64,000 nucleotides of DNA from JALCOL01 sp022649665 (GCA_030372335.1 JAUDCW010000002.1); one strand, 5' to 3'. Positions 34,192-43,457 are shown, numbered from the stretch's first letter. Made by a program: numbers and translations. Notes: generated by a model not told the origin, from the letters alone.

Positions 34192-35421
34192 TTATTTTTT
34201 GATGAAATAATTTTTGAAGCGTTTATTGTAATTATAGAACATGTAGCGCATCAAGAGCCAGCGCTTGAAAGAGCGGTCTTGGTCGTAAAAGACCGTTGTA
34301 CCCCATTTGCCGCTGTCCAAAAGTTTCAGCGCGCGGGTTTTGGCCGGACCGTCTGCGGCGTATTCTTTGAAAAGATGTTTCGGCAGCCCGAGCCACAGCA
34401 TGTCGCCGTCGCCATAAACAGTTTCGGTGAAGGGCTTCTGCTCGATCAGATCATCGACGAGCCATTTCGCGAGATTCAAACCGTTCAGCGTGACGTAAAA
34501 ACTGCTGCGTCCCTGCCGAAGATTGATCTCGAACAACTTGAACGTTTTGTCGCGTGTATCATATTTCAAATCAAAATTGGCAAAGCCGACATAATGGATC
34601 TCTTCCAAAAACTTTTTGATCATTTGATACAGTTCGGTATTCGATTCCGGCAAGATCGCCAAGTAATTGCCGATCGCTCCCGGTGCCGGGTCTTCAAGGA
34701 GCGGATGACCTAAACACATCATGCGGACGTTGTGATCACGGTCGACATATGCGTTCAAGACGCGCATATTGGAGTCGTCGCCAGGGATAAAGTCCTGGGC
34801 GATCATTTGATCTGTATAGCCGGCTTGGTAGATCTTCTTCATTAAATCGTCGAATTCGGCGCGGCTGTTGACCATGAAGGCTTTTTTGCGGCCGGGAAAA
34901 TCAACGGCGAGCCATTCGATGCTGTTCGCTGGTTTCAAAGCGACTGGAAAATCAAACGGCAGCGAGACCGGGCCGCTTTCAGCGAGTTCTTTTGAAATGA
35001 TCAGCGTTTTTGGATAAGGCAGCTGGTATTTTTCGCAAATTTGATAAAAGCTGACTTTGTCTTCCAAACTTTCATAAAGCTCAAACTCATTTGCCGTCAT
35101 CACGAAAAGTTCTTGGAGTTCCGCTTTATGCTTCGCTAAAAGTTCAGCATAGCCGTCGCCGCAAGGAACGAGCAGATATTTTGTCTCGGGATCGTTGTGT
35201 TTTTTGGCGAGTTCGCGCATTGTTTCGATAAAAACCGGATCTTTGTCAAAACCTTTGATCGTATGGACGGTCACGATCTTGCTGAAACGCGTCGGCGCTA
35301 AGTCGCCGCCTGCATAAGCGATCGAGTGGAGCTGGTACGCTTCGTGAAAGGAGCGCGCCATTCCGTATACATTGATGTCGCTCCCTAAAATGATCGGTTG
35401 AAATTTTACACTGGTTGTCAT
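34192..35421 (-). CDS. D-aspartate ligase for the peptidoglycan cross-bridge (Aslfm type)
   Basis: ATP-grasp enzyme that adds D-aspartate to the lysine side chain of the peptidoglycan stem, giving D-iso-Asp/Asn cross-bridges as in Enterococcus faecium and Lactococcus. The 409 residues start with ILGSDINVYGMARSFHEAY and contain GFDKDPVFIETM, KPANSIEWLAVDF, IPGDDSNMRVLNAYVD and FEINLRQGRSSFYVTLNG, all strongly like Aslfm. The ATG at 35421 is chosen because the protein family begins there; the ribosome site is weak (AAGAGAA). An extended -10 promoter lies upstream. The required aspartate racemase is not in the window. Confidence 0.92.
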   Translation of the reverse strand: MTTSVKFQPIILGSDINVYGMARSFHEAYQLHSIAYAGGDLAPTRFSKIVTVHTIKGFDKDPVFIETMRELAKKHNDPETKYLLVPCGDGYAELLAKHKAELQELFVMTANEFELYESLEDKVSFYQICEKYQLPYPKTLIISKELAESGPVSLPFDFPVALKPANSIEWLAVDFPGRKKAFMVNSRAEFDDLMKKIYQAGYTDQMIAQDFIPGDDSNMRVLNAYVDRDHNVRMMCLGHPLLEDPAPGAIGNYLAILPESNTELYQMIKKFLEEIHYVGFANFDLKYDTRDKTFKLFEINLRQGRSSFYVTLNGLNLAKWLVDDLIEQKPFTETVYGDGDMLWLGLPKHLFKEYAADGPAKTRALKLLDSGKWGTTVFYDQDRSFKRWLLMRYMFYNYNKRFKNYFIKK

Positions 35422-35470
35422 GCACATTCTCTTTTCTATCAAAAATTTCGGCTGCAAAAGCATCGCAACT

Positions 35471-35479
35471 ATTATAGCA
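35471..35479 (-). promoter_or_regulatory. Extended -10 promoter for the D-Asp ligase gene
   Basis: Minus-strand TGCTATAAT in the 81-base gap between the peptidase gene and the ligase gene; no clear -35. Confidence 0.5.
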
Positions 35480-35502
35480 TAGCGCCGTGTAGTGAGTATG
35501 TT

Positions 35503-37284
35503 TTACGGAAGGTATGCTTCTGTGAGCTTGAGGAATTCGGCAACGTCCTGTTCGATCCGCTGGATGCCAGCTTCCCAAAAATCAGGCTGGCTGAGATCGG
35601 CATGCAGATGTTTTTTGGCGAGCTCTTCGGTCGTCATCGAAGCTGTGTCGCGCAGAAGGCTGATATAGTCTTCTTCAAAATCTGCTTTGCCGCGCGAGTA
35701 TTGATAGATCCCCAAACTGAACAAATAGCCGAAAGTATATGGGAAATTGTAAAACGGCACGTCATCGATATAAAAATGCAGTTTGCTTGCCCAAAAATGC
35801 GGATGTGTCGTTGCAAGTGCGCCATCATAAGCTTTCAGCTGCGCTTCTTCCATCAACTGCGAGAGTTCGCCAGCACTCAAAAGCCCCGCTTGGCGTTTTT
35901 CATAATAACTGGTTTCAAACAAGAAACGTGCATGGATATTCATGAACATCGCGATCGCGTTTTGCAGTTTCGCATCGAGCAGATTGATCTTTTCCAGATC
36001 AGAAGCTGCCGCTTGAACCGCAGCGTCGGAGACGATCATTTCAGCCAGCGTGCTTGCCGTTTCGGCGACATTCATCGCATAGTCCTGATCGAGCGGCGGC
36101 AAGTCCCACATCACGGAAGAGTGGAAGGCGTGTCCAAGTTCGTGCGCCAATGTGGAGACTTCGTTGACGGAGCCGTTGTAAGTCATGAAAATGCGGGATT
36201 CTTGATTCTCGGGGAAACCAGTACAAAATCCGCCTGGGGCTTTGCCGGAACGATTTTCGGCTTCGACCCAGCGGTTTTCGAGGGCATGCTGCGCGAACTT
36301 GGCCATTTTTGGTGAAAATTTTTGGAAGTTTTCCAAAATAAAAGCGATCCCGTCATCATATGAGAAGCGGCGTTCGGAAAAATCACCTAAAATCACCGGG
36401 GCATCTTGGTCTTGCCATTCCATTTTTTCTTTGCCGAATAGTTGCGCTTTGCGCTCCAAAAAGTCGACGAACGGCTTTTTATGTGCAGAGACGACGCGCC
36501 ACATCATTTCAAGGGTGCTTTTTTCCAAACGGTTCAGCCGCAGTGCTTCTGCGAGGAAATCGGGCTCATGATGGAGGCGATAATCCGTCAAGCGCGAGCC
36601 GCTCAAGTGGTTCAGCGTATCGGCAAACAGCGGAGCCTTTTCGCTCCAAGCAGCTTCCCAAGCACTGAATAACCGGCTGCGGACACCCGCGTCCGCACTG
36701 CCCATCATCTCATTGAAAGCCTGGCCGGCGGAAAGCTCTTGGCCTTCAAAAGGGATCTTGATCGTTGCGACAAGCGTATCATAGTGTGCGCTCCATGCGT
36801 GGATGCCGTCGACTGCCAGCTCGGCGATCGCTTTTTCTTCGCCAGTACTCAGCAGTTTGCTTCCTTCCGCCGCCATTTCATGCAGGCGGAAAGCAACCGC
36901 ATCCAGGTTTTCATTTTGGATGATCTCGTCCAACGTGTCAGGAGCGAGCCCGGCTAGTTTTTTGTAAAAGATCGTATCGGCTGCTGAAAATTGCGGGGCA
37001 AGAGCTTGCAAACGGCCGGAATTTTTTTTCGCCTCTTCATCGGTGACGTCCGCACTCTCCAGACAACCCAGAAAAGAGCCGCATTGGCCGAATCCCTCGG
37101 AAGCGGCATCCCGCGCCGCGAGAACTTTTTTGAGCGTGATCGCTTGATCGGTCTGCCACTCGCCGACCAGGTCGCGGTAATTCATAAGCTGTGCCGCTAA
37201 TTGTTTCATCCGAGCTTGAAAAGCAGGCCCAGTGCTTTTTCCAGGAAAAATCGTCTCTAAATTCCATGTTTCATTATAATGCAT
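35503..37284 (-). CDS. M3-family oligoendopeptidase (PepF-like)
   Basis: Zinc metallopeptidase of family M3B that cleaves oligopeptides in the cytosol. The 593 residues contain the zinc motif HELGH near 378-382 and a downstream glutamate in NVAETASTLAE, the expected third ligand region. The ATG follows GAAGGAGGATC. It differs clearly in sequence from the second M3 peptidase at 60950, so the two are paralogues rather than a recent duplication. Substrates cannot be read from the sequence; M3B members often digest signal-peptide remnants and imported peptides. Confidence 0.92.
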   Translation of the reverse strand: MHYNETWNLETIFPGKSTGPAFQARMKQLAAQLMNYRDLVGEWQTDQAITLKKVLAARDAASEGFGQCGSFLGCLESADVTDEEAKKNSGRLQALAPQFSAADTIFYKKLAGLAPDTLDEIIQNENLDAVAFRLHEMAAEGSKLLSTGEEKAIAELAVDGIHAWSAHYDTLVATIKIPFEGQELSAGQAFNEMMGSADAGVRSRLFSAWEAAWSEKAPLFADTLNHLSGSRLTDYRLHHEPDFLAEALRLNRLEKSTLEMMWRVVSAHKKPFVDFLERKAQLFGKEKMEWQDQDAPVILGDFSERRFSYDDGIAFILENFQKFSPKMAKFAQHALENRWVEAENRSGKAPGGFCTGFPENQESRIFMTYNGSVNEVSTLAHELGHAFHSSVMWDLPPLDQDYAMNVAETASTLAEMIVSDAAVQAAASDLEKINLLDAKLQNAIAMFMNIHARFLFETSYYEKRQAGLLSAGELSQLMEEAQLKAYDGALATTHPHFWASKLHFYIDDVPFYNFPYTFGYLFSLGIYQYSRGKADFEEDYISLLRDTASMTTEELAKKHLHADLSQPDFWEAGIQRIEQDVAEFLKLTEAYLP

Positions 37285-37364
37285 GAATGATCCTCCTTCG
37301 CTTTTCTATTATTATAACGAAAATCCAGACAGAACACACGATAAAGACGCGAACATATATCCCC

Positions 37365-37393
37365 TTGACGCATGATTGCTCGGGCTTTACAAT
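37365..37393 (+). promoter_or_regulatory. Predicted ccrZ-trmB promoter
   Basis: TTGACG at 37365-37370, 17-base spacer, TACAAT at 37388-37393. Confidence 0.7.
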
Positions 37394-37434
37394 AGAACAT
37401 GCTTCTTTTACGGAGAAAATTTGGAGGGATCGAG

Positions 37435-38220
37435 TTGGATTATCGCGAAAATGACGACTGGCAGCTCAAACCTCTGCCGGGCGAAACCGGACAAGCATAT
37501 ATGGGGATCAAACATGAGCAAAAGCTATTCATCAAACGCAACACTTCGCCTTTTCTAGCGGCGCTTTCACGTGAAGCGATCGTGCCGAAACTCGTATGGA
37601 CGAAACGGCTCAGCAACGGCGACGTCCTGACAGCCCAAGAATGGCTGGAAGGCCGCGTCTTAACGGCTGCTGAGGCCGGCAGCTCGCTGACCGTGATCGA
37701 GATGTTCCAAAAGATCCATCACTCAGCATCGCTTAAAAAAATGCTCGGAAAAGTCGGCGGAAAACGGGTGACGGCGTTCGGGATGCTTTGTCAATTGACC
37801 GAAAAACACCGGGAACACCGCGACGATGCTTTTATGAAAAAAGTGCTGAGCTTTTTAGAAGCACAGCTGCCTGAAGAAGACCCGGCCCAGTTTTTTGTCG
37901 TCCACGGCGACATCAACCGGCGCAATTGGTTTTTGACAAATGATCAGCAGCTCTATCTTGTCGATTGGGATTCAGCGGTGATCGGCAACGCCGCGATCGA
38001 TCTGGGGAATTTTTTGTTTCACTATGTCCCGATCGCGCTCTGGCCGGACTGGCTGAATCATTATTATGGCCGCGAAGCAACGAGCCGCGAGATGCACGCT
38101 ATCTATTGGTATGGCCTGCTTTACCAAGTTTCTTTGATCGATAAGCGCAAACGGCAGAATAAGCCGAAAGAGCTCGCGAAGGAACAGCACTTATTGAATG
38201 AAATTTTTTTGAACTTATGA
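37435..38220 (+). CDS. ccrZ: Cell-cycle regulator CcrZ (aminoglycoside phosphotransferase fold)
   Basis: Kinase-like protein of the APH/choline-kinase fold; CcrZ (YtmP) couples initiation of DNA replication to division in pneumococcus and staphylococci and phosphorylates nucleosides or ribose. The 261 residues show the family start LPGETGQAYMG, the catalytic loop HGDINRRNW near 165 and metal-binding LVDWDSA near 185. The start is TTG at 37435, with GGAGGG seven bases before it; an upstream extension lies over the promoter. It is followed 16 bases later by trmB, the ccrZ-trmB pair conserved in Firmicutes. Confidence 0.92.
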   Translation: MDYRENDDWQLKPLPGETGQAYMGIKHEQKLFIKRNTSPFLAALSREAIVPKLVWTKRLSNGDVLTAQEWLEGRVLTAAEAGSSLTVIEMFQKIHHSASLKKMLGKVGGKRVTAFGMLCQLTEKHREHRDDAFMKKVLSFLEAQLPEEDPAQFFVVHGDINRRNWFLTNDQQLYLVDWDSAVIGNAAIDLGNFLFHYVPIALWPDWLNHYYGREATSREMHAIYWYGLLYQVSLIDKRKRQNKPKELAKEQHLLNEIFLNL

Positions 38221-38236
38221 AAGGAACGATCAGACA

Positions 38237-38887
38237 ATGCGACTGCGCAATAAACCATGGGCGCCCGAATATCTAGCCGCACATCCAGAAGTCGTGGCGC
38301 AAGACGCGGCTGCTTGGTACGGCAAGTGGCAGGAACGATTTCCGCGGACACAGCCGATCTACATTGAAGTCGGCTCAGGCAAAGGCCGCTTCATCGCGCA
38401 AATGGCGAAAAAATATCCGGCGATCAATTTTATCGGCATTGAAATGCAGATCAATGCGATCGTGACGGCACTCGACCATCTTTTGGAAGAAGAGGTCGAT
38501 AATCTTCAGCTTTTGGCAGTCAACGGGGCTGAATTGACTGACTTTTTCGCACCGAACGAAGTCGACCAAATCTTTTTGAATTTTTCCGATCCTTGGCCGA
38601 AAAAGCGTCATGCGAAACGCCGATTGACCTCTCCAGGCTTTCTCAAAATTTATCAAGAGATCTTGCGCAGCGGGGGTGAGCTGCATTTTAAGACGGACAA
38701 CCGGCCGCTCTTTGAATATTCGCTTGCATCTTTTTCACAATTCGGCCTGACGCTGAAACAAGTCTGGCTCGATCTGCATCAAGACGCACCGCTTGATAAT
38801 GTAATGACGGAATATGAAGAAAAATTTGTCGAACAAGGCAAACCGATCTACCGCGCGGAAGTCCAATTTCCGCCGAAAAAAGCGTAA
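38237..38887 (+). CDS. trmB: tRNA (guanine-N7-)-methyltransferase
   Basis: SAM-dependent enzyme that makes m7G46 in the tRNA variable loop. The 216 residues have the SAM motif EVGSGKGRFI near 44, GIEMQINAI near 69, and the diagnostic FSDPWPKKRHAKRRLT near 115. The ATG follows AAAGGAACG. It shares a transcript with ccrZ and ends four bases before repeat copy D. Confidence 0.96.
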   Translation: MRLRNKPWAPEYLAAHPEVVAQDAAAWYGKWQERFPRTQPIYIEVGSGKGRFIAQMAKKYPAINFIGIEMQINAIVTALDHLLEEEVDNLQLLAVNGAELTDFFAPNEVDQIFLNFSDPWPKKRHAKRRLTSPGFLKIYQEILRSGGELHFKTDNRPLFEYSLASFSQFGLTLKQVWLDLHQDAPLDNVMTEYEEKFVEQGKPIYRAEVQFPPKKA

Positions 38888-38891
38888 CAAA

Positions 38892-39056
38892 CAGAGGTTG
38901 AGACAAAAGTGTCCAGCTTCAAGAAATAAGAAGAAAAATCCGAAAATAGTTTCTCATATTTTTGAGATTTTTCGGCTCCTAATCCGAAGAGGCTGCTTTT
39001 GAAACACCGTTTATTCGGAAAAAGAGGCTGGGACATGACTTTTGTCCCAGCCTCTT
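38892..39056 (-). repeat. Dispersed intergenic repeat, copy D (between convergent genes)
   Basis: Reads opposite to copies A and C. It begins AGAGGTTGAGACAAAAGTGT next to trmB, has the conserved body, and finishes with the hairpin next to the stop of the minus-strand deacylase gene. It is almost identical to copy E through the body. The start motif and the outer hairpin arm are terminal inverted repeats (about 14 of 16 positions). Confidence 0.9.
39022..39056. terminator. Bidirectional terminator, hairpin end of repeat copy D
   Basis: AAGAGGCTGGGACA pairs perfectly with TGTCCCAGCCTCTT over a 7-base loop. T runs follow on both strands, so it can end both the deacylase gene and trmB transcripts. 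Confidence 0.88.
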
Positions 39057-39062
39057 GTTTTT

Positions 39063-40652
39063 TTATTTTCGGCGTAATACTTTTCCGGCATTGACCCCGG
39101 TCAGCTCGTCATCGATGACCGCCGGCTGGCCGTTGACCATGACCATTGAAAATCCGGTCGCGAGTTTTGTCGGGTGCATATAATCTGCTTTGGAGTCGAC
39201 CGCTTCAGGAGCGAACAAAACAAGATCCGCGTCAGCGCCGGGTTTCAGCACGCCTTTATCCATTCGCAGTGCTTGGGCGGGCAGCGAAGTCATTTTTTGT
39301 ATCGCTTGTTCAAGCGGCAAAACCCCGCGGTCCAAGACATAATCTTTGATGACGTGCGGGATATTCGCATAACCGCGGGGATGCGGCAAGCCTTTCCCGG
39401 GATAAACGGTGTCGGAGATGATGGAGCTGTAAGGCAAGTTCAAGATTTTTTCGATATCATCTTCGCACGTGATGTAGTCGATCATCGACACGCGGCATTT
39501 TTCTTCTGCTAATAGATCGAACAAGGCATCATAAGGATCGGCTTTTCGCAACTCAGCCAGTTCCGCCAAGTTTTTGCCGATCAATTCTTGATTTTTCGGC
39601 AGATCGACACTGCCGATATAGACATTTTCAAAACCAACGCCTAAAAGGATATTTTCAAAATTCGCGGCTGGTTTAGCCAAGATTTTTTTCATTTCTGCAC
39701 GGATCGCCGGATCATGCAGCAGTTCGGCAGTTTTCTCTGGGCCTTCTGTTAGATATTGCGGCGGCAAAAGGCAAACCATCTGTGTGCTGCCAGCTGTCCA
39801 GGGATAGACATCACAAGTGATGTCCATGCCTTCGCGGCGATTTTTCTCGATCAAATCGATCGTTTTTTGCGTCAAGTGGCGCCAATTCTTTTTGCCGATG
39901 CATTTGAAATGGCTGACGTGGAGGGGAATATTCAGCTGTTTCGTCAGCTCGATGACTTCTTCAACAGATTCATACAAAATATCGCCTTCGCCGCGCACAT
40001 GTGTCGTGAACGGGAAGTCTTGATTTTTAAGCGGGGCCAAGACTTCAGCAAGCTCAGCGACATCGTAATTGACATCCGGCAAATAGGAAAAGCCGGTCGA
40101 GATCCCGAAGACGCCTGCATCAAGTGCTTCTTGGAGAAATACTTGGATGTGGCGGATATCGTCTTTGGACAAATTATCTTTAAAATCATTGACCGCCATT
40201 CGCAGTGTGCCGTTGCCGATCAGCATTCCAAAGTTGAGCGGCAGTTTTTTTTGATCGAGCTGTGCCATGTATTCTTTGAACGTCGCTGCGGGAACTTCTG
40301 CGGGCAGCATGCCGGTAACAGGCTGCATATAGTCCATCATCTCAGTCCGTTTTGCCTTTGGTGCCGGCGCGATCGACAGGCCGCAATTGCCGTTGACGAT
40401 CGTTGTCAGTCCTTGCCGCAGTTCGGCTTCGCCAAAGTTTTCGCGAAAAGCTGCTGCATCAGCATGCCGGTGGATATCCATAAAGCCGGGTGCCAATACT
40501 TTTCCGTTGCCATCGATGATATGTTTGCTTTTTTCAGTGATCGAAGGCGCTACTTGAACGATTTTTTCGCCTTGAACGCCGACGTCGCCGGTCCAGGCTT
40601 TTTTACCAGTCCCGTCGATGATATGTACATTTTTAAATAACCAATCTAACAT
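39063..40652 (-). CDS. N-acyl-D-amino-acid deacylase family amidohydrolase
   Basis: A 529-residue metal-dependent amidohydrolase of the D-aminoacylase family, which cleaves N-acyl-D-amino acids. Metal-binding features are DIHRHAD near 58-64, the bridging-cysteine motif NGNCGLSIAP near 91 and HVSHFKCIGKKNW near 240; the C-terminus has the LKPGADADLVLF segment of cyclic amidohydrolases. The ATG follows GAGGGCGAAG. Acyl and amino acid specificity are not evident. It may help recycle D-amino acids from the cell wall, but this is inference from context. Confidence 0.88.
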   Translation of the reverse strand: MLDWLFKNVHIIDGTGKKAWTGDVGVQGEKIVQVAPSITEKSKHIIDGNGKVLAPGFMDIHRHADAAAFRENFGEAELRQGLTTIVNGNCGLSIAPAPKAKRTEMMDYMQPVTGMLPAEVPAATFKEYMAQLDQKKLPLNFGMLIGNGTLRMAVNDFKDNLSKDDIRHIQVFLQEALDAGVFGISTGFSYLPDVNYDVAELAEVLAPLKNQDFPFTTHVRGEGDILYESVEEVIELTKQLNIPLHVSHFKCIGKKNWRHLTQKTIDLIEKNRREGMDITCDVYPWTAGSTQMVCLLPPQYLTEGPEKTAELLHDPAIRAEMKKILAKPAANFENILLGVGFENVYIGSVDLPKNQELIGKNLAELAELRKADPYDALFDLLAEEKCRVSMIDYITCEDDIEKILNLPYSSIISDTVYPGKGLPHPRGYANIPHVIKDYVLDRGVLPLEQAIQKMTSLPAQALRMDKGVLKPGADADLVLFAPEAVDSKADYMHPTKLATGFSMVMVNGQPAVIDDELTGVNAGKVLRRK

Positions 40653-40689
40653 TTTTCTTCGCCCTCTCGGTAAATATCATACGTTACTT

Positions 40690-40718
40690 ATAGTACTCCC
40701 GCCGACTTGAAAGGTCAA
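40690..40718 (-). promoter_or_regulatory. Predicted promoter of the deacylase gene
   Basis: Minus-strand TTGACC-17-TACTAT, 38 bases before the start codon. Confidence 0.55.
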
Positions 40719-40726
40719 ACAAAGTG

Positions 40727-40767
40727 AAAGCGCCTGCTCTCTTGCCGTTGAAGGAAGCAGACGCTTT
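40727..40767 (-). terminator. Hairpin after the VIT-type transporter gene
   Basis: AAAGCGTCTGCT pairs with AGCAGGCGCTTT (one wobble) on the minus strand, 13 bases after the stop. The tail is only moderately T-rich. Confidence 0.6.
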
Positions 40768-40779
40768 TAAAAAATATTT

Positions 40780-41655
40780 TCAGATCTCGATCCCGAGCAG
40801 CCGTTTTGCTAAAAGACCGATCAAAAAAGAGATGATCATCACGCTGAAACTGATCGCAGCCATTTGGCCGAATGGTTTCATGAACGGTTCGTCTTTGGCG
40901 ACCGCAATGTAATAGTTGAAAAAAGCGATCAATGCGACGACGATCAAAAGCATCGTGATGAATGCGGGGATATACAAGTGGACCGGGAATAAAAGATAAG
41001 GAAGTACCAGCAAGATCACGGCTAAGAGATAGGTGCCGCCGGTATAAAAACTTGATTTCAGCGGATTTTTGCTGCCGTCCGCTTTTTCTGCTAAATAATT
41101 TGAAGCGCCCATCGAGAGGGTCGCGGCGATGCCGGTAATGATCGCTGAAAGCGCGACGAGCCGGTTGTTTGCCATCGCAAAAGTCAGGCCGGCGATCGTT
41201 CCGGTCAGCTCAACCAGCGCGTCATTGAGCCCTAGGATCATCGAGCCGACGTAGTGCAAGCGCTCTTCGTCAAGCATCGCTAAAAGTTCTTTTTCATGTG
41301 CTTGTTCATCCCGCAAGATCTCATCTGCTTCGGGATAGGTGCCGATCAGCTTGTAGTAGTCGCTGACAGCCAGAGCTTCGGTCTTTTCCATTTGCTTGAT
41401 GGCGAAGGTATAGCCGAAAAAGATCCCCAAAAACTTGTAAAGAAATAAAAGCAGCCGGTTCGGTGTGACAGTTTGCTGAGTATAAAGCTGCCAAATATCA
41501 TGGTGATGTTTTTCGTCAGCGGCTATTTGCTGGACGAGTTGTTTATCTTCCGGGTCTTTGATCCGTTTTGCTAATTCTTGATAAGCCAAGTGACCGTTCA
41601 ACTCGTCTTTTTGCAAGCGGAGCAAGGTCTGCATTTGTTCTTCGCTGATATGCAT
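40780..41655 (-). CDS. Ferritin-like domain fused to VIT1/CCC1 iron-manganese transporter (MbfA-like)
   Basis: The 291 residues have an N-terminal four-helix rubrerythrin-like domain (1-140) with the paired metal-binding motifs QKDELNGHLAYQE, DEKHHHD and EQAHEKE, followed by a VIT1/CCC1 membrane domain with about five segments (GLNDALVELTGTIAGL; MGASNYLAEKA). This is the layout of MbfA, a proteobacterial iron exporter in which the di-iron domain senses or oxidises Fe2+. The ATG at 41655 directly follows an in-frame stop and has no good ribosome site; a purine-rich AAAGGAAGTG lies about 30 bases up. Translation may therefore be weak or conditional. Confidence 0.88.
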   Translation of the reverse strand: MHISEEQMQTLLRLQKDELNGHLAYQELAKRIKDPEDKQLVQQIAADEKHHHDIWQLYTQQTVTPNRLLLFLYKFLGIFFGYTFAIKQMEKTEALAVSDYYKLIGTYPEADEILRDEQAHEKELLAMLDEERLHYVGSMILGLNDALVELTGTIAGLTFAMANNRLVALSAIITGIAATLSMGASNYLAEKADGSKNPLKSSFYTGGTYLLAVILLVLPYLLFPVHLYIPAFITMLLIVVALIAFFNYYIAVAKDEPFMKPFGQMAAISFSVMIISFLIGLLAKRLLGIEI

Positions 41656-41775
41656 TTATTCGGCAGCCGAAAGTTCAACCAGCCGCCAGTCACTTCCTTT
41701 CAGATATTTTTAAATCACTTTTATCATACCTGAAATTTTACCAAAAAATAATGAAAAACACTTGAAAAAGACAAA

Positions 41776-41803
41776 AAAGCTTGAGCGAAAAAGCTCAAGC
41801 TTT
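41776..41803 (-). terminator. Terminator of hcp
   Basis: Perfect 11-pair stem AAAGCTTGAGC / GCTCAAGCTTT with a 6-base loop; T-rich tail on the minus strand. Confidence 0.88.
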
Positions 41804-41818
41804 GAAGGAAAGATGCGA

Positions 41819-43387
41819 TTACATTTGCGGCGTCAAGATCCGTGCGAGATCTTCTTTGGCGGTCGTGATCGGGGTCAATTCAAATTGATCTTGCAAATAT
41901 TTCAAAATATCTGGAGAAACAAATGCCGGAAGCGTTGGCCCTAAATGAATGTTTTTGATCCCCAGAGAAAGGAGGGTCAAAAGGACGGCCACTGCTTTTT
42001 GTTCGTACCAGGAAAGGACCATGCTGAGCGGCAGATCGTTGACTTCACAGCCGAGTGCATCTGCCAGTGCGATCGCCACGGCGATCGCCGAGTAGGAGTC
42101 GTTGCATTGCCCCATATCCATCATGCGCGGCAAACCGGCAACGTTGCCGATCTGCATATCATTGAAGCGGTATTTCCCGCAAGCACAAGTCAAGATCAAA
42201 GTGTTTTCAGGGGATTCTTCCACGAATTCGGTATAGTAGTTGCGGCCGACGCGTGCGCCGTCGCAGCCGCCGACGAGGATGATCTGTTTCAAATCGCCGG
42301 AGTTGATCGCGCTGATCACTTTGTCAGCTTGCGACAAGACAAAGTCGTGACCGAAGCCAGTCGTAACGGTATGGCCGCCGTTGATTCCGGTCAACTCTTG
42401 CGGTTCATCATAGCCGCCGAGTTCGAGTGCTTTTTCGATCACTGGTGTGAAGTCTTTATCGTCGCCGATATGGACCATTTCGGGATATGCAACGACGGAT
42501 GTTGTGAAGACTCGGTCGTGATAGCTGCGGTGGACCGGCATGATGCAGTTCGTCGTAAAGAGAATCGGCGCTGGGATCTTTTTGAATTCTTTTTGCTGGT
42601 TTTGCCAAGCGGTCCCGAAGTTTCCTTTGAAATGCGAATAAGCTTTCAATTTTGGATAGCCGTGAGCCGGCAGCATTTCACCGTGCGTATAAATATTGAT
42701 GCCTTTGCCTTCCGTTTGTTCGAGCAGAAGTTTCAAGTCGCGCAAGTCGTGTCCGGAGATCACGATGAATGGACCAGGTTCGATCGTCAGCGGGACTTCA
42801 GTGGGAACAGGATTGCCGTAAGATTCAGTATTGGCTTGATCCAAAAGTTTCATCGTATCGAAGTTGACTTTCCCAGTTTCCATGACAAGCGGCAGCAGTT
42901 CATCTGCGCCGAGGCTTTCATCACCGATCATCCGCAGCGCTTTTAAGAAGAATTCGTTGATCGCGTCGTCCGTATAGCCGAGAGCCGCTGCATGGTGCGC
43001 GTAAGCCGCCATTCCTTTCAAGCCGAAGAGTGTCAATGCTTTTAATGAACGGACATCTTCCGGAGCATCCCAGAGGCGTTCCATATCGTAGGTTTCGATA
43101 TTGCTGGCGGCAGCTTCGACGCGGCCGATCGTTGCTTGGATTGATGGATCGTCAAAGCTTACATTAGTAACGGTGGTAAAGAGCCCATCCAAAACCAATT
43201 GAGCGATGTCGCTTTTTTCTTCTCCTTCAGGGATGAGACGTGCTAAACCGATCAAAGAACCGATCAAATCGTCCTGCAAGTTGGCAGTCGGGACTTTTTT
43301 GCCGCAGACCCCGCCGCGTGTGCAACCTGTTCCGCCTTCAGTCTGTTCGCATTGGAAACAGAACATGTCTTGTTGTGCGTTTGTCAA
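41819..43387 (-). CDS. hcp: Hydroxylamine reductase / hybrid cluster protein
   Basis: Iron-sulfur-oxygen cluster enzyme that reduces nitric oxide and/or hydroxylamine, used in nitrosative stress. The N-terminal cysteines follow C-x2-C-x8-C-x5-C (in MFCFQCEQT...), the spacing usual for anaerobe-type Hcp proteins; further cluster ligands appear in GGHTVTTGFGH, CACGKYRF and GQCNDSYSA. About 522 residues from a TTG at 43387, which is nine bases after GAAAGG; the ATG at 43396 abuts that ribosome site and is the alternative start. No Hcr reductase is linked. The gene diverges from a Crp/Fnr regulator gene, which is likely to control it. Confidence 0.93.
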   Translation of the reverse strand: MTNAQQDMFCFQCEQTEGGTGCTRGGVCGKKVPTANLQDDLIGSLIGLARLIPEGEEKSDIAQLVLDGLFTTVTNVSFDDPSIQATIGRVEAAASNIETYDMERLWDAPEDVRSLKALTLFGLKGMAAYAHHAAALGYTDDAINEFFLKALRMIGDESLGADELLPLVMETGKVNFDTMKLLDQANTESYGNPVPTEVPLTIEPGPFIVISGHDLRDLKLLLEQTEGKGINIYTHGEMLPAHGYPKLKAYSHFKGNFGTAWQNQQKEFKKIPAPILFTTNCIMPVHRSYHDRVFTTSVVAYPEMVHIGDDKDFTPVIEKALELGGYDEPQELTGINGGHTVTTGFGHDFVLSQADKVISAINSGDLKQIILVGGCDGARVGRNYYTEFVEESPENTLILTCACGKYRFNDMQIGNVAGLPRMMDMGQCNDSYSAIAVAIALADALGCEVNDLPLSMVLSWYEQKAVAVLLTLLSLGIKNIHLGPTLPAFVSPDILKYLQDQFELTPITTAKEDLARILTPQM

Positions 43388-43457
43388 AGAAATCATCCTT
43401 TCTTCATTGGTTGAAATAAAAACTTTTCTATCCTTTATTTTATTACGAACGTTTGGC

